From a beta proteobacterium MWH-UniP1 (lineage in GTDB: Bacteria > Pseudomonadota > Gammaproteobacteria > Burkholderiales > Burkholderiaceae_A): DNA of 64,000 nt. Below, in pieces: positions 1 to 9,347 of the stretch. The position numbers and the translations under genes were made by a program. The notes under the pieces are model-generated. The model did not search any database and had not been told where the DNA came from. It worked only from the letters and a program-made list of their open reading frames with translations. The stretch spans positions 1,365,401 to 1,429,400 of the forward strand of contig CP143625.1 of assembly GCA_036362785.1 (NCBI GenBank), written 5' to 3'. How positions within the stretch are numbered: position 1 is the first letter of the stretch; every line of letters begins with the position of its first letter.

Positions 1-1305
1 GTGTTCCAAGAGCCCATGTCGGCACTCAACCCCCTGCTCACGGTAGGTCAGCAGATCGCAGAAGTGCTGGAGTTGCACGAGGGCCTATCGACCAAGGCGG
101 CCTTGCAAAAGGCGGTTGAGCTTTTGGATCGCACCGGCGTGGATGAACCGCAGCGCCGGGCCCATAGCTATCCCCACCAGTTATCGGGGGGGCAACGTCA
201 GCGGGTGGTGATTGCCATGGCCCTGGCCTGCAGCCCGAAGCTTCTGATTGCCGATGAGCCCACCACGGCGCTCGATGTCACTATTCGTGAACAAGTCCTG
301 GAGTTGCTATTAAAACTGCAGCACGAAGAGGGCATGGCCATTTTGCTGATCACGCATGACCTGCCTTTGGTGCAGCGGTTTGCCAATCGGGTGGGCGTGA
401 TGCAGCTCGGCAAACTGGTGGAACAAGGGCCAACGGACACCATCTTTACATCCCCCCAGCATGACTACACCAAGCGACTCTTGGCGAGCCGGCCACGTCG
501 AATGGTAGGCGACTCCGTATCGCGGGATGTGATTCTGAGTGCCCGCGGTGTGAATGCCACTTTTGAAATCCCTGTGGGCTGGTTTGGCAAACGCAGATTC
601 ATGGCTGTGGCCAACGAGGCCTTAACGTTGTCGAAAGGCGAAACGCTGGGAATTGTGGGGGAGTCAGGCTCTGGCAAGACCACCTTTGGCATGGCCCTGC
701 TGCAGTTAAGTGGCGCGCAGGTGAAGGGTGAGGTGCAGTTTGACGGTCAAAGCCTGTATCAGTTGCCCAAACAATCCTTGCGCAAACTGCGCCGCCGTAT
801 GCAGATCGTGTTTCAGGACCCCTTTAGTGCCCTATCGCCACGCATGACCATCGGACAGATTCTCGGTGAAGGCCTGCAGCTGCATTTCCCAGAACTGAGT
901 CGAGAAGAACGGGAAACAAAAATCGCTGAGATGCTGGAAGAGGTGGGCCTGCCTGCGAACAGCGTTGGCCGCTATCCCCATGAGTTTTCTGGCGGTCAGC
1001 GGCAACGGATTGCGATTGCGCGCGCAGTGATTCTTCAGCCAGACCTTGTGCTACTGGATGAACCCACCAGCGCCTTAGACGTATCGATTCAACAGCAGGT
1101 CTTGGAACTCTTGGTCCGGCTGCAACAAAAACACGGCATGGCGTATTTGTTCATTACCCATGACCTGGCCGTGATCAAGGCCATCGCCCATCGGGTAATG
1201 GTCATGCGCGCCGGAAAAGTGGTGGAGTCTGGCTACACCGAAGAAGTGTTGTCCAAGCCGCGCGAGGAATACACCTGGCGGCTGGTTACGTCTTCGGCAG
1301 TGTGA
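1..1305 (+). CDS. Dipeptide/oligopeptide-type ABC transporter, double ATPase subunit (5' partial)
   Basis: This is the tail of a fused two-domain ATP-binding subunit that energises an inner-membrane peptide importer of the Dpp/Opp/Yej type. The first domain lacks its Walker A, which lies upstream of the window. It starts at the Q-loop (FQEP, residues 2-5) and continues with LSGGQRQR (about 61-68) and Walker B ending in DEPTTALD (about 84-91). The second domain is complete: Walker [10 protein letters not shown] near 219-227, FQDP Q-loop, FSGGQRQR near 330 and [10 protein letters not shown] near 353-362. The GTG at base 1 is an internal valine codon, not a start. The 3' end overlaps the convergent dcd gene by 20 bases. 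The exact substrate cannot be read from the ATPase; a YejF-like protein is the closest architecture. Confidence 0.9.
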   Translation: MFQEPMSALNPLLTVGQQIAEVLELHEGLSTKAALQKAVELLDRTGVDEPQRRAHSYPHQLSGGQRQRVVIAMALACSPKLLIADEPTTALDVTIREQVLELLLKLQHEEGMAILLITHDLPLVQRFANRVGVMQLGKLVEQGPTDTIFTSPQHDYTKRLLASRPRRMVGDSVSRDVILSARGVNATFEIPVGWFGKRRFMAVANEALTLSKGETLGIVGESGSGKTTFGMALLQLSGAQVKGEVQFDGQSLYQLPKQSLRKLRRRMQIVFQDPFSALSPRMTIGQILGEGLQLHFPELSREERETKIAEMLEEVGLPANSVGRYPHEFSGGQRQRIAIARAVILQPDLVLLDEPTSALDVSIQQQVLELLVRLQQKHGMAYLFITHDLAVIKAIAHRVMVMRAGKVVESGYTEEVLSKPREEYTWRLVTSSAV

Positions 1306-1852
1306 CGCCCGTCTGGCCCTGGTACTTACCGCCCTTGTCTTTGTAAGACGTTTCGCAGACTTCATCGCTCTCGAAAAAGAGCATCTGGGCGCAGCCCTCG
1401 CCAGCGTAGATCTTGGCGGGCAGCGGCGTGGTGTTCGAGAATTCCAGGGTCACGTGGCCTTCCCACTCGGGTTCCAAGGGGGTAACGTTCACGATGATGC
1501 CGCAACGTGCATACGTCGATTTCCCCAAACAGACCGTGAGCACACTGCGGGGAATGCGGAAGTATTCCACCGTGCGGGCCAGGGCAAAAGAATTGGGCGG
1601 AATAATGCAGACATCACCCACAAAATCGACAAACGATCCCGTGTCGAAATTCTTTGGGTCGACAATCGTGCTGTTGATATTGGTGAAGATCTTGAATTCG
1701 TTGGCACAACGAACGTCATAGCCATAACTCGACGTGCCGTAGGACACAATTTTGTTATCGCCCACATAACGCACCTGTTCGGGTGCGAAGGGCTCGATCA
1801 TTTTTTGGGATTCCGACATGCGTCGGATCCACTTATCGCTTTTGATGGTCAT
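1286..1852 (-). CDS. dcd: dCTP deaminase
   Basis: The 188-residue product deaminates dCTP to dUTP in the cytosol, feeding dUMP and then dTMP synthesis. Family blocks are visible: [15 protein letters not shown] near the N-terminus, FDTGSFVDF, and the segment STYARCGI...[17 protein letters not shown] with the catalytic glutamate and surrounding nucleotide-binding residues, then AGEGCAQ and the C-terminal [11 protein letters not shown] that closes over the nucleotide. An open frame runs 35 codons further upstream, but MTIKSDKWI at 1852 is the usual family N-terminus, so that start is chosen. It lies downstream of apbC on the same strand, after a strong terminator, and converges on the ABC gene with a 20-base overlap. 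Confidence 0.95.
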   Translation of the reverse strand: MTIKSDKWIRRMSESQKMIEPFAPEQVRYVGDNKIVSYGTSSYGYDVRCANEFKIFTNINSTIVDPKNFDTGSFVDFVGDVCIIPPNSFALARTVEYFRIPRSVLTVCLGKSTYARCGIIVNVTPLEPEWEGHVTLEFSNTTPLPAKIYAGEGCAQMLFFESDEVCETSYKDKGGKYQGQTGVTLPKT

Positions 1853-1906
1853 AGTGCAGGAATTCTCGCACAGCTGAATCACGGCGGTGCCGCAGGCCCC
1901 CGGCTC

Positions 1907-1935
1907 AAAAAAAAGCGGGGCCAAAAGACCCCGCC
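1907..1935 (-). terminator. Rho-independent terminator downstream of apbC
   Basis: Read on the minus strand, a GCGGGG/CCCCGC stem (1929-1934 with 1915-1920) with an 8-base loop is followed at once by eight T residues (complement of 1907-1914). This is a textbook intrinsic terminator ending apbC transcription before dcd. A second GC-only hairpin (CCCGCC/GGGCGG, about 1950-1966) lies between it and the apbC stop codon. Confidence 0.85.
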
Positions 1936-1974
1936 AAGCCAACCAGTCACCCGCCAAAGCGGGCGGAGGCGGCC

Positions 1975-3078
1975 TTAAGTACCCACGATCTTGATGCTCG
2001 GGAACTTCGCGCTGTGGTCTTCCGACAGCAGGGCCACCCGTGCGCCCACTGTGCGGGCAATCTCACGATAGGCCTGCGCGATCGGGCCATCGGGCTCTGC
2101 CACGACCGTGGGCCGGCCAGAATCCGCCTGCTCCCGAATCTTGATGTCCAGCGGCAAGGCCCCCAGGAACTGGACGTTGTACTGGTCCGCCATGCGGGAA
2201 CCACCGCCCTCGCCAAAGATGTGTTCAGTGTGGCCGCACTTCGAACAGACGTGCATGGCCATGTTTTCGACAATCCCCAGAATCGGCACTTTGACCTTTT
2301 CAAACATGACCAGGCCTTTTTTGGCGTCCAGCAGAGCAATATCCTGTGGCGTGGTGACAATCACCGCGCCCGTGACTGGAACCCGCTGCGACAGTGTGAG
2401 CTGGATATCCCCCGTACCCGGCGGCATGTCCACAATCAGATAGTCCACATCGTCCCAGGCCGTTTCGGTCAGCAGCTGCTCCATCGCCGATGAGGCCATT
2501 GGGCCGCGCCAGACCATGGGCGTGTCGTCGTTGGTGAGCATGCCCATGGAAATCACCTGCACACCATGGGCCACCTTGGGTTCGATCTTATTGTCTTGAT
2601 TGGAATAAGCCTGGCCTGCGGTCCCCAGCATCATGGTCTGAGAGGGGCCGTAGATATCGGCATCCATCATGCCCACTCGGGCACCCTCCGCCGCCAGTGC
2701 CAGGGCCAGGTTGGCGGCCGTGGTGCTCTTGCCCACACCGCCCTTGCCCGAGGCCACTGCAATGATGTTTTTAATGCCGTTTAAGCGCTTCATGGCGCCA
2801 GGAACGGCCCGGGCCTTGACCTTGACCGAGACATTGACCTTGACCTTGCCGCCCGGGGCAATGCCGGCCAAGGCCCTGGCGACACGGTCTTGCCAAACGC
2901 CGGACTCCCCCATCGCGGCATAAGGCAAGACAATGTCAACCGTGAGCACGCCATCCTGGATGGCGACATCGCCCACCATCTTGGCGCTCACCAGATCCTT
3001 ACCGGGAGCCGGCCCAAGCCGTGGGTCATAAACAGTGGATAACAGCTTATTAACGTCTGAGAGAAGTGTCGTATTCAT
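1975..3078 (-). CDS. apbC: Iron-sulfur cluster carrier ATPase (Mrp/NBP35 family)
   Basis: The 367-residue protein is a cytosolic P-loop ATPase that carries and hands over [4Fe-4S] clusters. An N-terminal DUF59/MIP18 domain (about 1-85) precedes the ATPase domain with the deviant Walker [10 protein letters not shown] near residues 109-117, the DADIYGPSQ block, the [13 protein letters not shown] block and the CSKC cluster-binding pair (about 278-281). The start MNTTLLSD at 3078 fits the family; an ATG six codons upstream (3096) is possible. It is divergent from metG with 76 bases between them, a gene order common in Burkholderiales, and it is followed by a strong terminator. Confidence 0.93.
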   Translation of the reverse strand: MNTTLLSDVNKLLSTVYDPRLGPAPGKDLVSAKMVGDVAIQDGVLTVDIVLPYAAMGESGVWQDRVARALAGIAPGGKVKVNVSVKVKARAVPGAMKRLNGIKNIIAVASGKGGVGKSTTAANLALALAAEGARVGMMDADIYGPSQTMMLGTAGQAYSNQDNKIEPKVAHGVQVISMGMLTNDDTPMVWRGPMASSAMEQLLTETAWDDVDYLIVDMPPGTGDIQLTLSQRVPVTGAVIVTTPQDIALLDAKKGLVMFEKVKVPILGIVENMAMHVCSKCGHTEHIFGEGGGSRMADQYNVQFLGALPLDIKIREQADSGRPTVVAEPDGPIAQAYREIARTVGARVALLSEDHSAKFPSIKIVGT

Positions 3079-3154
3079 AGATGGGGCAGAATACACGGGT
3101 TAACGAGAACACGTGGGCCATCGGGTCTTCGTATCTTCCCCAATTTCCCTGCAA

Positions 3155-4894
3155 ATGTCCCAGCAATTGTCCGAATCCAACTCAGAACAAAAACGCCGCA
3201 TCCTGGTCACCTCGGCCCTGCCGTATGCCAACGGCGCCATTCACCTTGGCCACCTGGTGGAATACATCCAGACCGATATCTGGGCCCGTTTCCAGCGCAT
3301 GCGTGGCCATGAGCTGACCTATGTCTGCGCCGACGACACCCACGGTACGCCCATCATGCTGCGGGCCGAAAAAGAAGGCATCACACCAGAAGCCCTGATT
3401 GAAAAAGTCTGGCTGGAGCACACCCGTGACTTCGCGGGTTTTCATGTGTCCTTTGACCATTACTACAGTACCCACTCGCCTGAAAACAAAGAACTCTCAG
3501 AGAAGTTTTACAACGCGCTGAAAGCGGCGGGCTTGATCGAAGTTCGCCGTATTGAGCAGATGTATGACCCGGTTAAAGAAATGTTCTTGCCGGATCGCTT
3601 CATCAAGGGTGAGTGCCCCAAGTGTGGCGCGAAAGATCAGTACGGGGATTCTTGTGAATCCTGCGGCGCGACTTATGGCCCAACTGATTTAAAAAACCCT
3701 TTTTCAGTGGTGTCCGGTGCGGCGCCCATTCGTAAAGAATCCGACCACTACTTTTTTAAACTCTCAGACCCACGCTGCGCTGCTTTTCTCAAGCAATGGG
3801 CCATTGACGATGCTCGCCTGCAGCCCGAGGCCACCAACAAATTAAAAGAATGGCTGGTCGGCGATAAAGAAAACGAGAGCAACACCACGCTATCGGACTG
3901 GGACATCTCCCGCGATGCGCCCTATTTTGGCTTTGAAATCCCTGGCGCGCCCGGCAAGTACTTCTATGTCTGGCTCGATGCCCCGATTGGCTACTACGCC
4001 AGCCTGAAAAAATACTGTACTGATCACGGTAAAAACTTCGATGAGTTCGTTGCGGCCGACTCCACCGTTGAGCAGTACCACTTTATCGGCAAAGACATTC
4101 TGTACTTCCACACCCTGTTCTGGCCGGCGATGTTGAAATTCGCGGGCTACCGCACGCCCACCAATGTCTTTGCCCACGGCTTTCTCACCGTCGATGGCGC
4201 CAAGATGAGCAAATCACGCGGCACTTTTATTACCGCGCAGAGTTATCTCGACCAGGGACTCAATGCCGAATGGCTGCGCTACTACTTCGCCTCTAAGCTC
4301 AATGGCAGCATGGAAGATCTGGACTTAAGTCTCACGGACTTCATCGCCAAGATTAATAGCGACTTAGTGGGCAAGTTCGTCAACATCGCGAGCCGCTCGG
4401 CAGGTTTTATCACCAAGCGGTTTGATGGCGCACTTCATGCCGAGACACTCGCCGAGGCCGACAACCCGATTGGCCAGGCGGTCATGAGGGCCGCGCCTGA
4501 AATCGCAGCGGCCTATGAGTCCCGCGATACCGCCCGGGTGGTCCGCGAGGTCACGGCCCTAATGGACTTAATCAATGGCTATGTGGACACCGAAAAGCCC
4601 TGGGAGATCGCCAAGCAGGCCCAGACTCAGCCCGATCTGATGCCCAAACTCCATCAGGTGTGTACCCTGGCCCTGCGGTCTTTTGCACAGCTCACCATTT
4701 TGCTCAAGCCCATCCTGCCCATCACCGCCCAGCGGGTCGAAACCGAGGTCTTTGGCCTGGCCCAGCCCCTTGGCTGGGGTGACCTGAAAGCCCCCCCAAT
4801 CGCGCGCCTGCAGGGCTTTTCCCACCTGATGACCCGGGTGGACAAGGCCCAGATTGATGCCCTGATTGCGGCCAACCAACAGTCCCTCGGCTAA
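3155..4894 (+). CDS. metG: Methionyl-tRNA synthetase, short form
   Basis: This class I aminoacyl-tRNA synthetase charges tRNA-Met. The HIGH motif reads HLGH (residues 30-33), the zinc knuckle is formed by CPKCGAKD...CESCG (about 156-172), and KMSKS lies near 350-354. The C-terminal helical anticodon-binding domain is present. The 579-residue product stops right after it ([15 protein letters not shown]), so the EMAPII/Trbp111-like tRNA-binding and dimerisation domain found in E. coli MetG (677 residues) is missing; no remnant of that domain is seen downstream. The ATG at 3155 was chosen over the one at 3113 because the family normally starts a short way before the catalytic fold. It is divergent from apbC and followed after 9 bases by a DUF3460 gene. 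Confidence 0.96.
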   Translation: MSQQLSESNSEQKRRILVTSALPYANGAIHLGHLVEYIQTDIWARFQRMRGHELTYVCADDTHGTPIMLRAEKEGITPEALIEKVWLEHTRDFAGFHVSFDHYYSTHSPENKELSEKFYNALKAAGLIEVRRIEQMYDPVKEMFLPDRFIKGECPKCGAKDQYGDSCESCGATYGPTDLKNPFSVVSGAAPIRKESDHYFFKLSDPRCAAFLKQWAIDDARLQPEATNKLKEWLVGDKENESNTTLSDWDISRDAPYFGFEIPGAPGKYFYVWLDAPIGYYASLKKYCTDHGKNFDEFVAADSTVEQYHFIGKDILYFHTLFWPAMLKFAGYRTPTNVFAHGFLTVDGAKMSKSRGTFITAQSYLDQGLNAEWLRYYFASKLNGSMEDLDLSLTDFIAKINSDLVGKFVNIASRSAGFITKRFDGALHAETLAEADNPIGQAVMRAAPEIAAAYESRDTARVVREVTALMDLINGYVDTEKPWEIAKQAQTQPDLMPKLHQVCTLALRSFAQLTILLKPILPITAQRVETEVFGLAQPLGWGDLKAPPIARLQGFSHLMTRVDKAQIDALIAANQQSLG

Positions 4895-4903
4895 AATCGC
4901 GCC

Positions 4904-5092
4904 ATGGCACTCTACGAATCTGACATTACCCAGTTCTTACGCTCACTTAAAGAGCAAAAACCCCACCTCGAGGAAGCCCAGCTAGAGGGCCGCGCTCTGC
5001 TCTGGGAAAAAGATCCTTTGGATATCAACGAGCTTGAGCGGACCAAAGCCGTCAAGGTGAAGCAAAAGCCCTACGTGTATCAGACCAACTGA
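4904..5092 (+). CDS. DUF3460 family small protein
   Basis: The 62-residue soluble protein has no signal peptide or membrane segment and is rich in charged residues. The pattern MALYESDITQFLRSLKEQ...RALLWEKDP, ending in KVKQKPYVYQ, matches the betaproteobacterial DUF3460 family as I know it; its function is unknown. It lies 9 bases after metG and 43 bases before scpA, so it is probably cotranscribed with both. In other Burkholderiales this family also sits between metG and scpA, which supports the call. Confidence 0.85.
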   Translation: MALYESDITQFLRSLKEQKPHLEEAQLEGRALLWEKDPLDINELERTKAVKVKQKPYVYQTN

Positions 5093-5135
5093 TCTGCGTG
5101 AGATCAGCCTGAAAACCGTTTAAAACTCGCCCACC

Positions 5136-6029
5136 ATGACCGCACCCCAAGAGTCCAACGTCCAAGAGGACAACGCAGCCGCTGCAATTGCGGCCGAGGG
5201 GGCTGCCGATCAGCCACAGGCAAACGAGGCACCCGTCATCGAGACGATTGCGCGCCTTTATGGCGAGCCGCTCACGGAAATTCCCAAAGACCTCTATATC
5301 CCGCCGGATGCCCTTGAGGTCATCTTAGAAACATTCGAGGGTCCGCTGGACCTGCTGCTGTATCTGATCCGTCGCCAGAACTTCAATATTCTGGACATCC
5401 CCATGGCCGAAGTCACACGCCAATATCTCAGTTATGTCGAGCAGATCCGCTCACGCAACTTGGAATTGGCCGCCGACTATCTGCTGATGGCGGCGATGCT
5501 GATTGAGATTAAATCCCGCATGCTGCTGCCGGTTCGCGCCAAAGAGGGCGAAGAAGAAGTGGGCGATCCGCGTGCCGAGCTGGTGCGCCGCTTGTTGGAA
5601 TACGAGCAGATGAAAATCGCTGCCCAGCAGATCGACAAGATTCCACAGCTTGGCCGCGATGTGCTGACGGCCCAAGTCTATGTCGATCAGACCATGACGC
5701 CACGCCTGCCCGATGTGAACCCTGATGATTTGCGGGCCGCCTGGGCCGACATCCTGCGCCGGGCAAAACTGGTGGCCCACCACCACATTGCCCGCGAGCC
5801 GCTCTCGGTTCGCGAACACATGTCACGGATTTTGAAGTTCCTACAGGGCCGCCCCTTCGTGGAGTTCACCGAACTCTTCATGGAAGAGCTGGCCCATGGT
5901 GGTGGCGTACCCATTGTGGTGGTCCACTTCCTGGCGCTTTTAGAGCTTGCCCGCGAAGGCCTGGTCGAAGTCACCCAGGCCGAGGCCTATGCCCCGATCT
6001 ACGTCCGCCTGGGCTACACCGCTTCTTAA
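5136..6029 (+). CDS. scpA: Segregation and condensation protein A
   Basis: ScpA is the kleisin subunit that bridges the SMC dimer and, with ScpB, helps condense and separate chromosomes. The recognisable core begins near residue 60 with EVILETFEGPLDLLLYLIRR and continues with the NFNILDIPMAEVTRQYL and LAADYLLMAAMLIEIKSRMLLP blocks; the C-terminal winged helix contains EFTELF and ALLELAREG. The first ~50 residues are an acidic, Ala/Glu-rich extension of the kind common in betaproteobacterial ScpA. At 297 residues the length is normal. No scpB is visible nearby. murB follows after 18 bases. Confidence 0.94.
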   Translation: MTAPQESNVQEDNAAAAIAAEGAADQPQANEAPVIETIARLYGEPLTEIPKDLYIPPDALEVILETFEGPLDLLLYLIRRQNFNILDIPMAEVTRQYLSYVEQIRSRNLELAADYLLMAAMLIEIKSRMLLPVRAKEGEEEVGDPRAELVRRLLEYEQMKIAAQQIDKIPQLGRDVLTAQVYVDQTMTPRLPDVNPDDLRAAWADILRRAKLVAHHHIAREPLSVREHMSRILKFLQGRPFVEFTELFMEELAHGGGVPIVVVHFLALLELAREGLVEVTQAEAYAPIYVRLGYTAS

Positions 6030-6047
6030 GCCACGCGGGCTCATCGC

Positions 6048-7061
6048 GTGAATCTGAGTCAACACAACTCCCTTGGTCTGCCGGCACGGGCCGACCGCAT
6101 CATCACGGTGCACAGCCCAGACGAGCTGCCTGCAATCACCAACGATCTTGGCCAGCAACCCCGATTCATCCTGGGCGGTGGTAGTAATGTCGTGATTCGT
6201 GCGCCAATATCCGCCTGCGTCTTACTCAATGAATGCAAAGGCAAATCCATTGATACCAATGGCCGACTGACCGCAGCATCAGGTGAATCCTGGCATGACT
6301 TAGTGATGTGGTCGCTCGATCAGGGCTATGCGGGATTAGAAAATCTGGCGCTCATCCCTGGCACGGTGGGCGCAGCACCCGTTCAAAACATTGGTGCTTA
6401 TGGTGTCGAACTGAAAGATATTTTCGTTGCGCTCACGGCCTGGGACTTTGTCGAAAAAAAGTTTCGCACCTTTACCAAGGCGGACTGCCAATTTGGCTAT
6501 CGCGACAGCATTTTTAAGCACGCCGATATCCAAGGGCCGTGGAATGCGCCGCGCTACTTTATTACCGACGTTGTGCTGCAGCTCGCCCCAATGGGCACCG
6601 CCACCTTGTCCACCAACTACGCCGATCTCAATGCGGAACTTGCAGCACTCGGCAATAAGGTCACCGCACGAGATGTGGCCCATGCGGTGATTCAAGTGCG
6701 GCAGCGCAAACTGCCCGACCCAAAGCTGTTGGGCAATGTCGGCAGTTTTTTCAAAAACCCCATCATCAGCAATGTGCAGGCCAAGCACTTAAAACTGCTA
6801 CACCCCAACCTGCCCCAGTACCCGGTGTCTGACACCCAAGATGATGTCTGCAAGATTTCTGCGGCATGGCTGATCGATCGCTGCGGTTTTAAGGGCGCTC
6901 GGCGTGGTGACGTGGGCGTGCATGCCGACCATGCCTTGGTCTTGGTGAATTACGGCGGTGGCAGTGGCCGTGAACTACTGGCACTCGCCAGCGAAATCCA
7001 ACAGGCCGTGGTGGCAAAGTTTGGCGTGTTCCTAGAACCAGAGCCAATCATCGTCCCCTAG
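6048..7061 (+). CDS. murB: UDP-N-acetylenolpyruvoylglucosamine reductase
   Basis: This FAD enzyme reduces UDP-GlcNAc-enolpyruvate to UDP-MurNAc, the second committed step of peptidoglycan synthesis. Visible marks are the PP-loop FAD-binding segment FILGGGSNVV, GLENLALIPGTVGAAPVQNIGAYG, the FGYRDSIFK block with catalytic context, and GNVGSFFKNPI with the active-site serine. The C-terminal domain ends in the usual catalytic glutamate region (EPEPIIV). The start is a GTG at 6048. The segment encoding YPVSDTQDD contains an exact GGTGTCTGACACC palindrome (6824-6836), a sequence that recurs elsewhere in the window. It probably belongs to the metG-scpA transcription unit. Confidence 0.95.
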   Translation: MNLSQHNSLGLPARADRIITVHSPDELPAITNDLGQQPRFILGGGSNVVIRAPISACVLLNECKGKSIDTNGRLTAASGESWHDLVMWSLDQGYAGLENLALIPGTVGAAPVQNIGAYGVELKDIFVALTAWDFVEKKFRTFTKADCQFGYRDSIFKHADIQGPWNAPRYFITDVVLQLAPMGTATLSTNYADLNAELAALGNKVTARDVAHAVIQVRQRKLPDPKLLGNVGSFFKNPIISNVQAKHLKLLHPNLPQYPVSDTQDDVCKISAAWLIDRCGFKGARRGDVGVHADHALVLVNYGGGSGRELLALASEIQQAVVAKFGVFLEPEPIIVP

Positions 7062-7123
7062 AACACGATGCGTACCGCCTGCGATTGCCGCAACGGCGGC
7101 ACAACACGCGAATCTTTGCTTAC

Positions 7124-7885
7124 TTAATCGCGACGAAACACTAGCCGGTCATCGGTTGATGCTTTTTTATCGAAGACATAGTCTTCCACATCAAAATCTT
7201 TTAGTCCTGCGGGATCGTCAATCTTGTGATCCAGGGCATAGCGAACCATAAGACCGCGGGCACGCTTGGCTGAAAAACTCACAATCTTGTAAACATTACC
7301 TTTTCGCTCTTGAAAGACCGGTGTGATCACGGGGTAGTCCAAGCCCTTCACGGCCTTGAAATACTCGTCCGACGCTAGATTCACCAAAACTTTGGTCTTG
7401 TGGCTGGAAAGCTCGGTGTTTAGCGCCTTGCCTAGCCGATCACCCCAAAAGGCATACAGATCTTTGCCCTGTGAATTCGGCAGGCTCGTGCCCATTTCAA
7501 GCCGATAGGGCTGCATTAAATCCAGTGGCCGCAGCAGACCATAGAGCCCCGACAGAATTCTTAAGTGCTTCTGGGCACGATCCAGCCCCGCCTTATTCAG
7601 TGAAGTCGCATCCAGGCCGTCATAGACATCTCCATCAAAGGTCAACACGGCCTGCTTGGCGTTCTTTGCCGTAAAGGGCCGCTTCCAGGACTCAAATCGC
7701 GCCACATTTAATGCGGCCAGCTTGTCGCTTAAGTCCATGAGCTTGGCCACCTGGGGAGCTGTCATGGGCTTCAAAATCTTGATCAGCTCGGCCGACCGAT
7801 CCAAAAAATCACACTGCGTGCTGGCATCGGTTGTCGGTGGCGTGTCAAAATCAAGCGTTTTCGCTGGTGAAATCACCATCAACAT
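7124..7885 (-). CDS. yaaA: Peroxide stress protein YaaA
   Basis: The 253-residue protein belongs to the UPF0246/DUF328 family. E. coli YaaA lowers free intracellular iron during hydrogen peroxide stress and binds DNA. The N-terminus MLMVISPAKTLDF is the family signature, and LSGLYGLLRPLDLMQPYRLEMG and the C-terminal FSAKRARGLMVRYALDH block are clear. It converges on murB with about 60 bases between the stop codons; only a small T-less hairpin is seen there. It is divergent from the LEA14-like lipoprotein gene. No OxyR site was identified by eye. Confidence 0.93.
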   Translation of the reverse strand: MLMVISPAKTLDFDTPPTTDASTQCDFLDRSAELIKILKPMTAPQVAKLMDLSDKLAALNVARFESWKRPFTAKNAKQAVLTFDGDVYDGLDATSLNKAGLDRAQKHLRILSGLYGLLRPLDLMQPYRLEMGTSLPNSQGKDLYAFWGDRLGKALNTELSSHKTKVLVNLASDEYFKAVKGLDYPVITPVFQERKGNVYKIVSFSAKRARGLMVRYALDHKIDDPAGLKDFDVEDYVFDKKASTDDRLVFRRD

Positions 7886-7941
7886 GGCAGTCTCCTGTGG
7901 TCAACTGTGAGAAAAATAACAGCAAGGAAGCTATTTTAGAC

Positions 7942-8475
7942 ATGATCAGCACCAACACTTTCTGGGCCCATCGCACCCCCTTGAGAAGCAGCAATCGCAT
8001 CCAAGGCCTTGCCGGCTTGGGCCGCACCGGACTGATTGCAGCCATGCTGGTCTTCGCGGCACTGCTTGCAGGCTGTGGCAGCGCATTGAAAAAACCCACG
8101 GTAGAAGTGGCTGACGCCCGTGTGGCAAATTTTGATCGCGACACCGCACAATTCACCGTCACATTAAAGGTGGACAACCCCAACAGTACGGAGCTGACCA
8201 TTTCCGATATTCAAGCGAAATTCTTTTTGGTCGATGAAGAAGTCGGCACCGCCGAGGGTACACAACCAAAATATATTCTGCCGGCCAACGGCAGTGTCAT
8301 GCTGCCCGTACGCGTGAATGTGACTTTTAAGACCCTGCCCGATGTGCTGCGCAAGAGTCTGATTGCACTGGTCAGTGGTGGCCTGCCCTATAAAATTTCG
8401 GGTAGCATCACCACTTTTAATGGCCTGACCACCATTCCGTTTGAGCGCAAAGGCGACTTGGCAAAGCCACGCTAA
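7942..8475 (+). CDS. LEA14-like (WHy domain) lipoprotein
   Basis: This is a predicted lipoprotein of about 177 residues. A hydrophobic segment ends in a lipobox (FAALLAGC) with the acylated cysteine near residue 48, followed by a single late-embryogenesis-abundant type 2/WHy-like beta domain containing FTVTLKVDNPNSTELTISDIQAKF-type repeats. Such proteins sit in the outer membrane periplasmic face and often relate to stress; the exact role is unknown. The basic N-terminal stretch before the lipobox is long (about 30 residues), so the true start may be an internal TTG/CTG nearer the hydrophobic segment; ATG 7942 has a fair AAGGAAG site 11 bases upstream. hyi follows after 8 bases. Confidence 0.7.
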   Translation: MISTNTFWAHRTPLRSSNRIQGLAGLGRTGLIAAMLVFAALLAGCGSALKKPTVEVADARVANFDRDTAQFTVTLKVDNPNSTELTISDIQAKFFLVDEEVGTAEGTQPKYILPANGSVMLPVRVNVTFKTLPDVLRKSLIALVSGGLPYKISGSITTFNGLTTIPFERKGDLAKPR

Positions 8476-8483
8476 AGTTTCAT

Positions 8484-9263
8484 ATGCCCCGCTTTGCTGC
8501 CAACCTGACGATGCTGTTTAACGAGGTACCCTTTCTTGATCGGTTTGAAAGGGCAGCCGCCAATGGGTTTCAGGCCGTTGAGTTTTTATTTCCTTATCCC
8601 TACACGGCCCAGGAAATAAAGGAGCGCTTAGCACGCCACAACTTACAGCTGGTGCTGCACAATCTACCCGCAGGCGATTGGGATGCGGGCGATCGCGGCA
8701 TGGCCTGCGACCCAAACCGTGTCGATGAATTTCGTGCAAGCGTGGCCAGGGCCATAGCCTATGCAAGCGTTCTTGGCACCCCCCAGATCAACTGCCTGGC
8801 AGGCAAGGCGCCTGCGGGTGTGAGCGCAGCGCAACTTCGCGACACCTTTGTAGCCAACCTGCGGTTTGCAGCCGCAGAACTTCAACAGGCCGGCATTAAA
8901 CTCCTGATTGAACCGATCAATCACTTCGATATTCCTGGCTTTTATCTCAACACCACCGCACAGGCCATCGACATCATGAACCAGGTGGGCTCTGATAATT
9001 TATTTTTGCAGTACGACATCTACCATGCCCAGCGCATGGAGGGTGAATTGGCTGCCACTATTGAAAAGTACCTTGACCGCATCGCCCATATGCAATTGGC
9101 CGATAACCCCGGCCGCAACGAACCGGGCACAGGTGAGATCAACTATCGGTTTTTATTCCAGCATCTTGATAAGCTTGGCTACCCCGGCTGGATCGGCTGT
9201 GAATACAAGCCCGCCACCACCACAGAAGCGGGCCTGGGCTGGCGATCGACACTAGCGGCCTAA
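8484..9263 (+). CDS. hyi: Hydroxypyruvate isomerase
   Basis: The 259-residue TIM-barrel enzyme interconverts hydroxypyruvate and tartronate semialdehyde in the glyoxylate/glycerate route. The family N-terminus (PRFAANLTMLFNEVPFLDRF), the barrel block LVLHNLPAGDWDAGDRG, the metal-ligand strand LLIEPIN and the QYDIYHAQRMEG and IGCEYKP blocks are typical of Hyi/OtnI proteins. Directly downstream is glxR, which reduces tartronate semialdehyde, so the pair forms a coherent pathway. No glyoxylate carboligase (gcl) is in the window, so the source of the substrate remains open. OtnI-type isomerases of closely related sequence are an alternative. Confidence 0.88.
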   Translation: MPRFAANLTMLFNEVPFLDRFERAAANGFQAVEFLFPYPYTAQEIKERLARHNLQLVLHNLPAGDWDAGDRGMACDPNRVDEFRASVARAIAYASVLGTPQINCLAGKAPAGVSAAQLRDTFVANLRFAAAELQQAGIKLLIEPINHFDIPGFYLNTTAQAIDIMNQVGSDNLFLQYDIYHAQRMEGELAATIEKYLDRIAHMQLADNPGRNEPGTGEINYRFLFQHLDKLGYPGWIGCEYKPATTTEAGLGWRSTLAA

Positions 9264-9347
9264 CCGCCTGCACGGGCGTTGATTTGGATTGATGTCAAGC
9301 GCAGTTCAATTATTAAAACAACACTTTTCACCCACCAAAGGAAGACT

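Noticed and set aside
1454-1978. Long open frame on the plus strand opposite dcd
   Set aside because: It is the antisense shadow of dcd; dcd shows all family motifs and the shadow resembles nothing.
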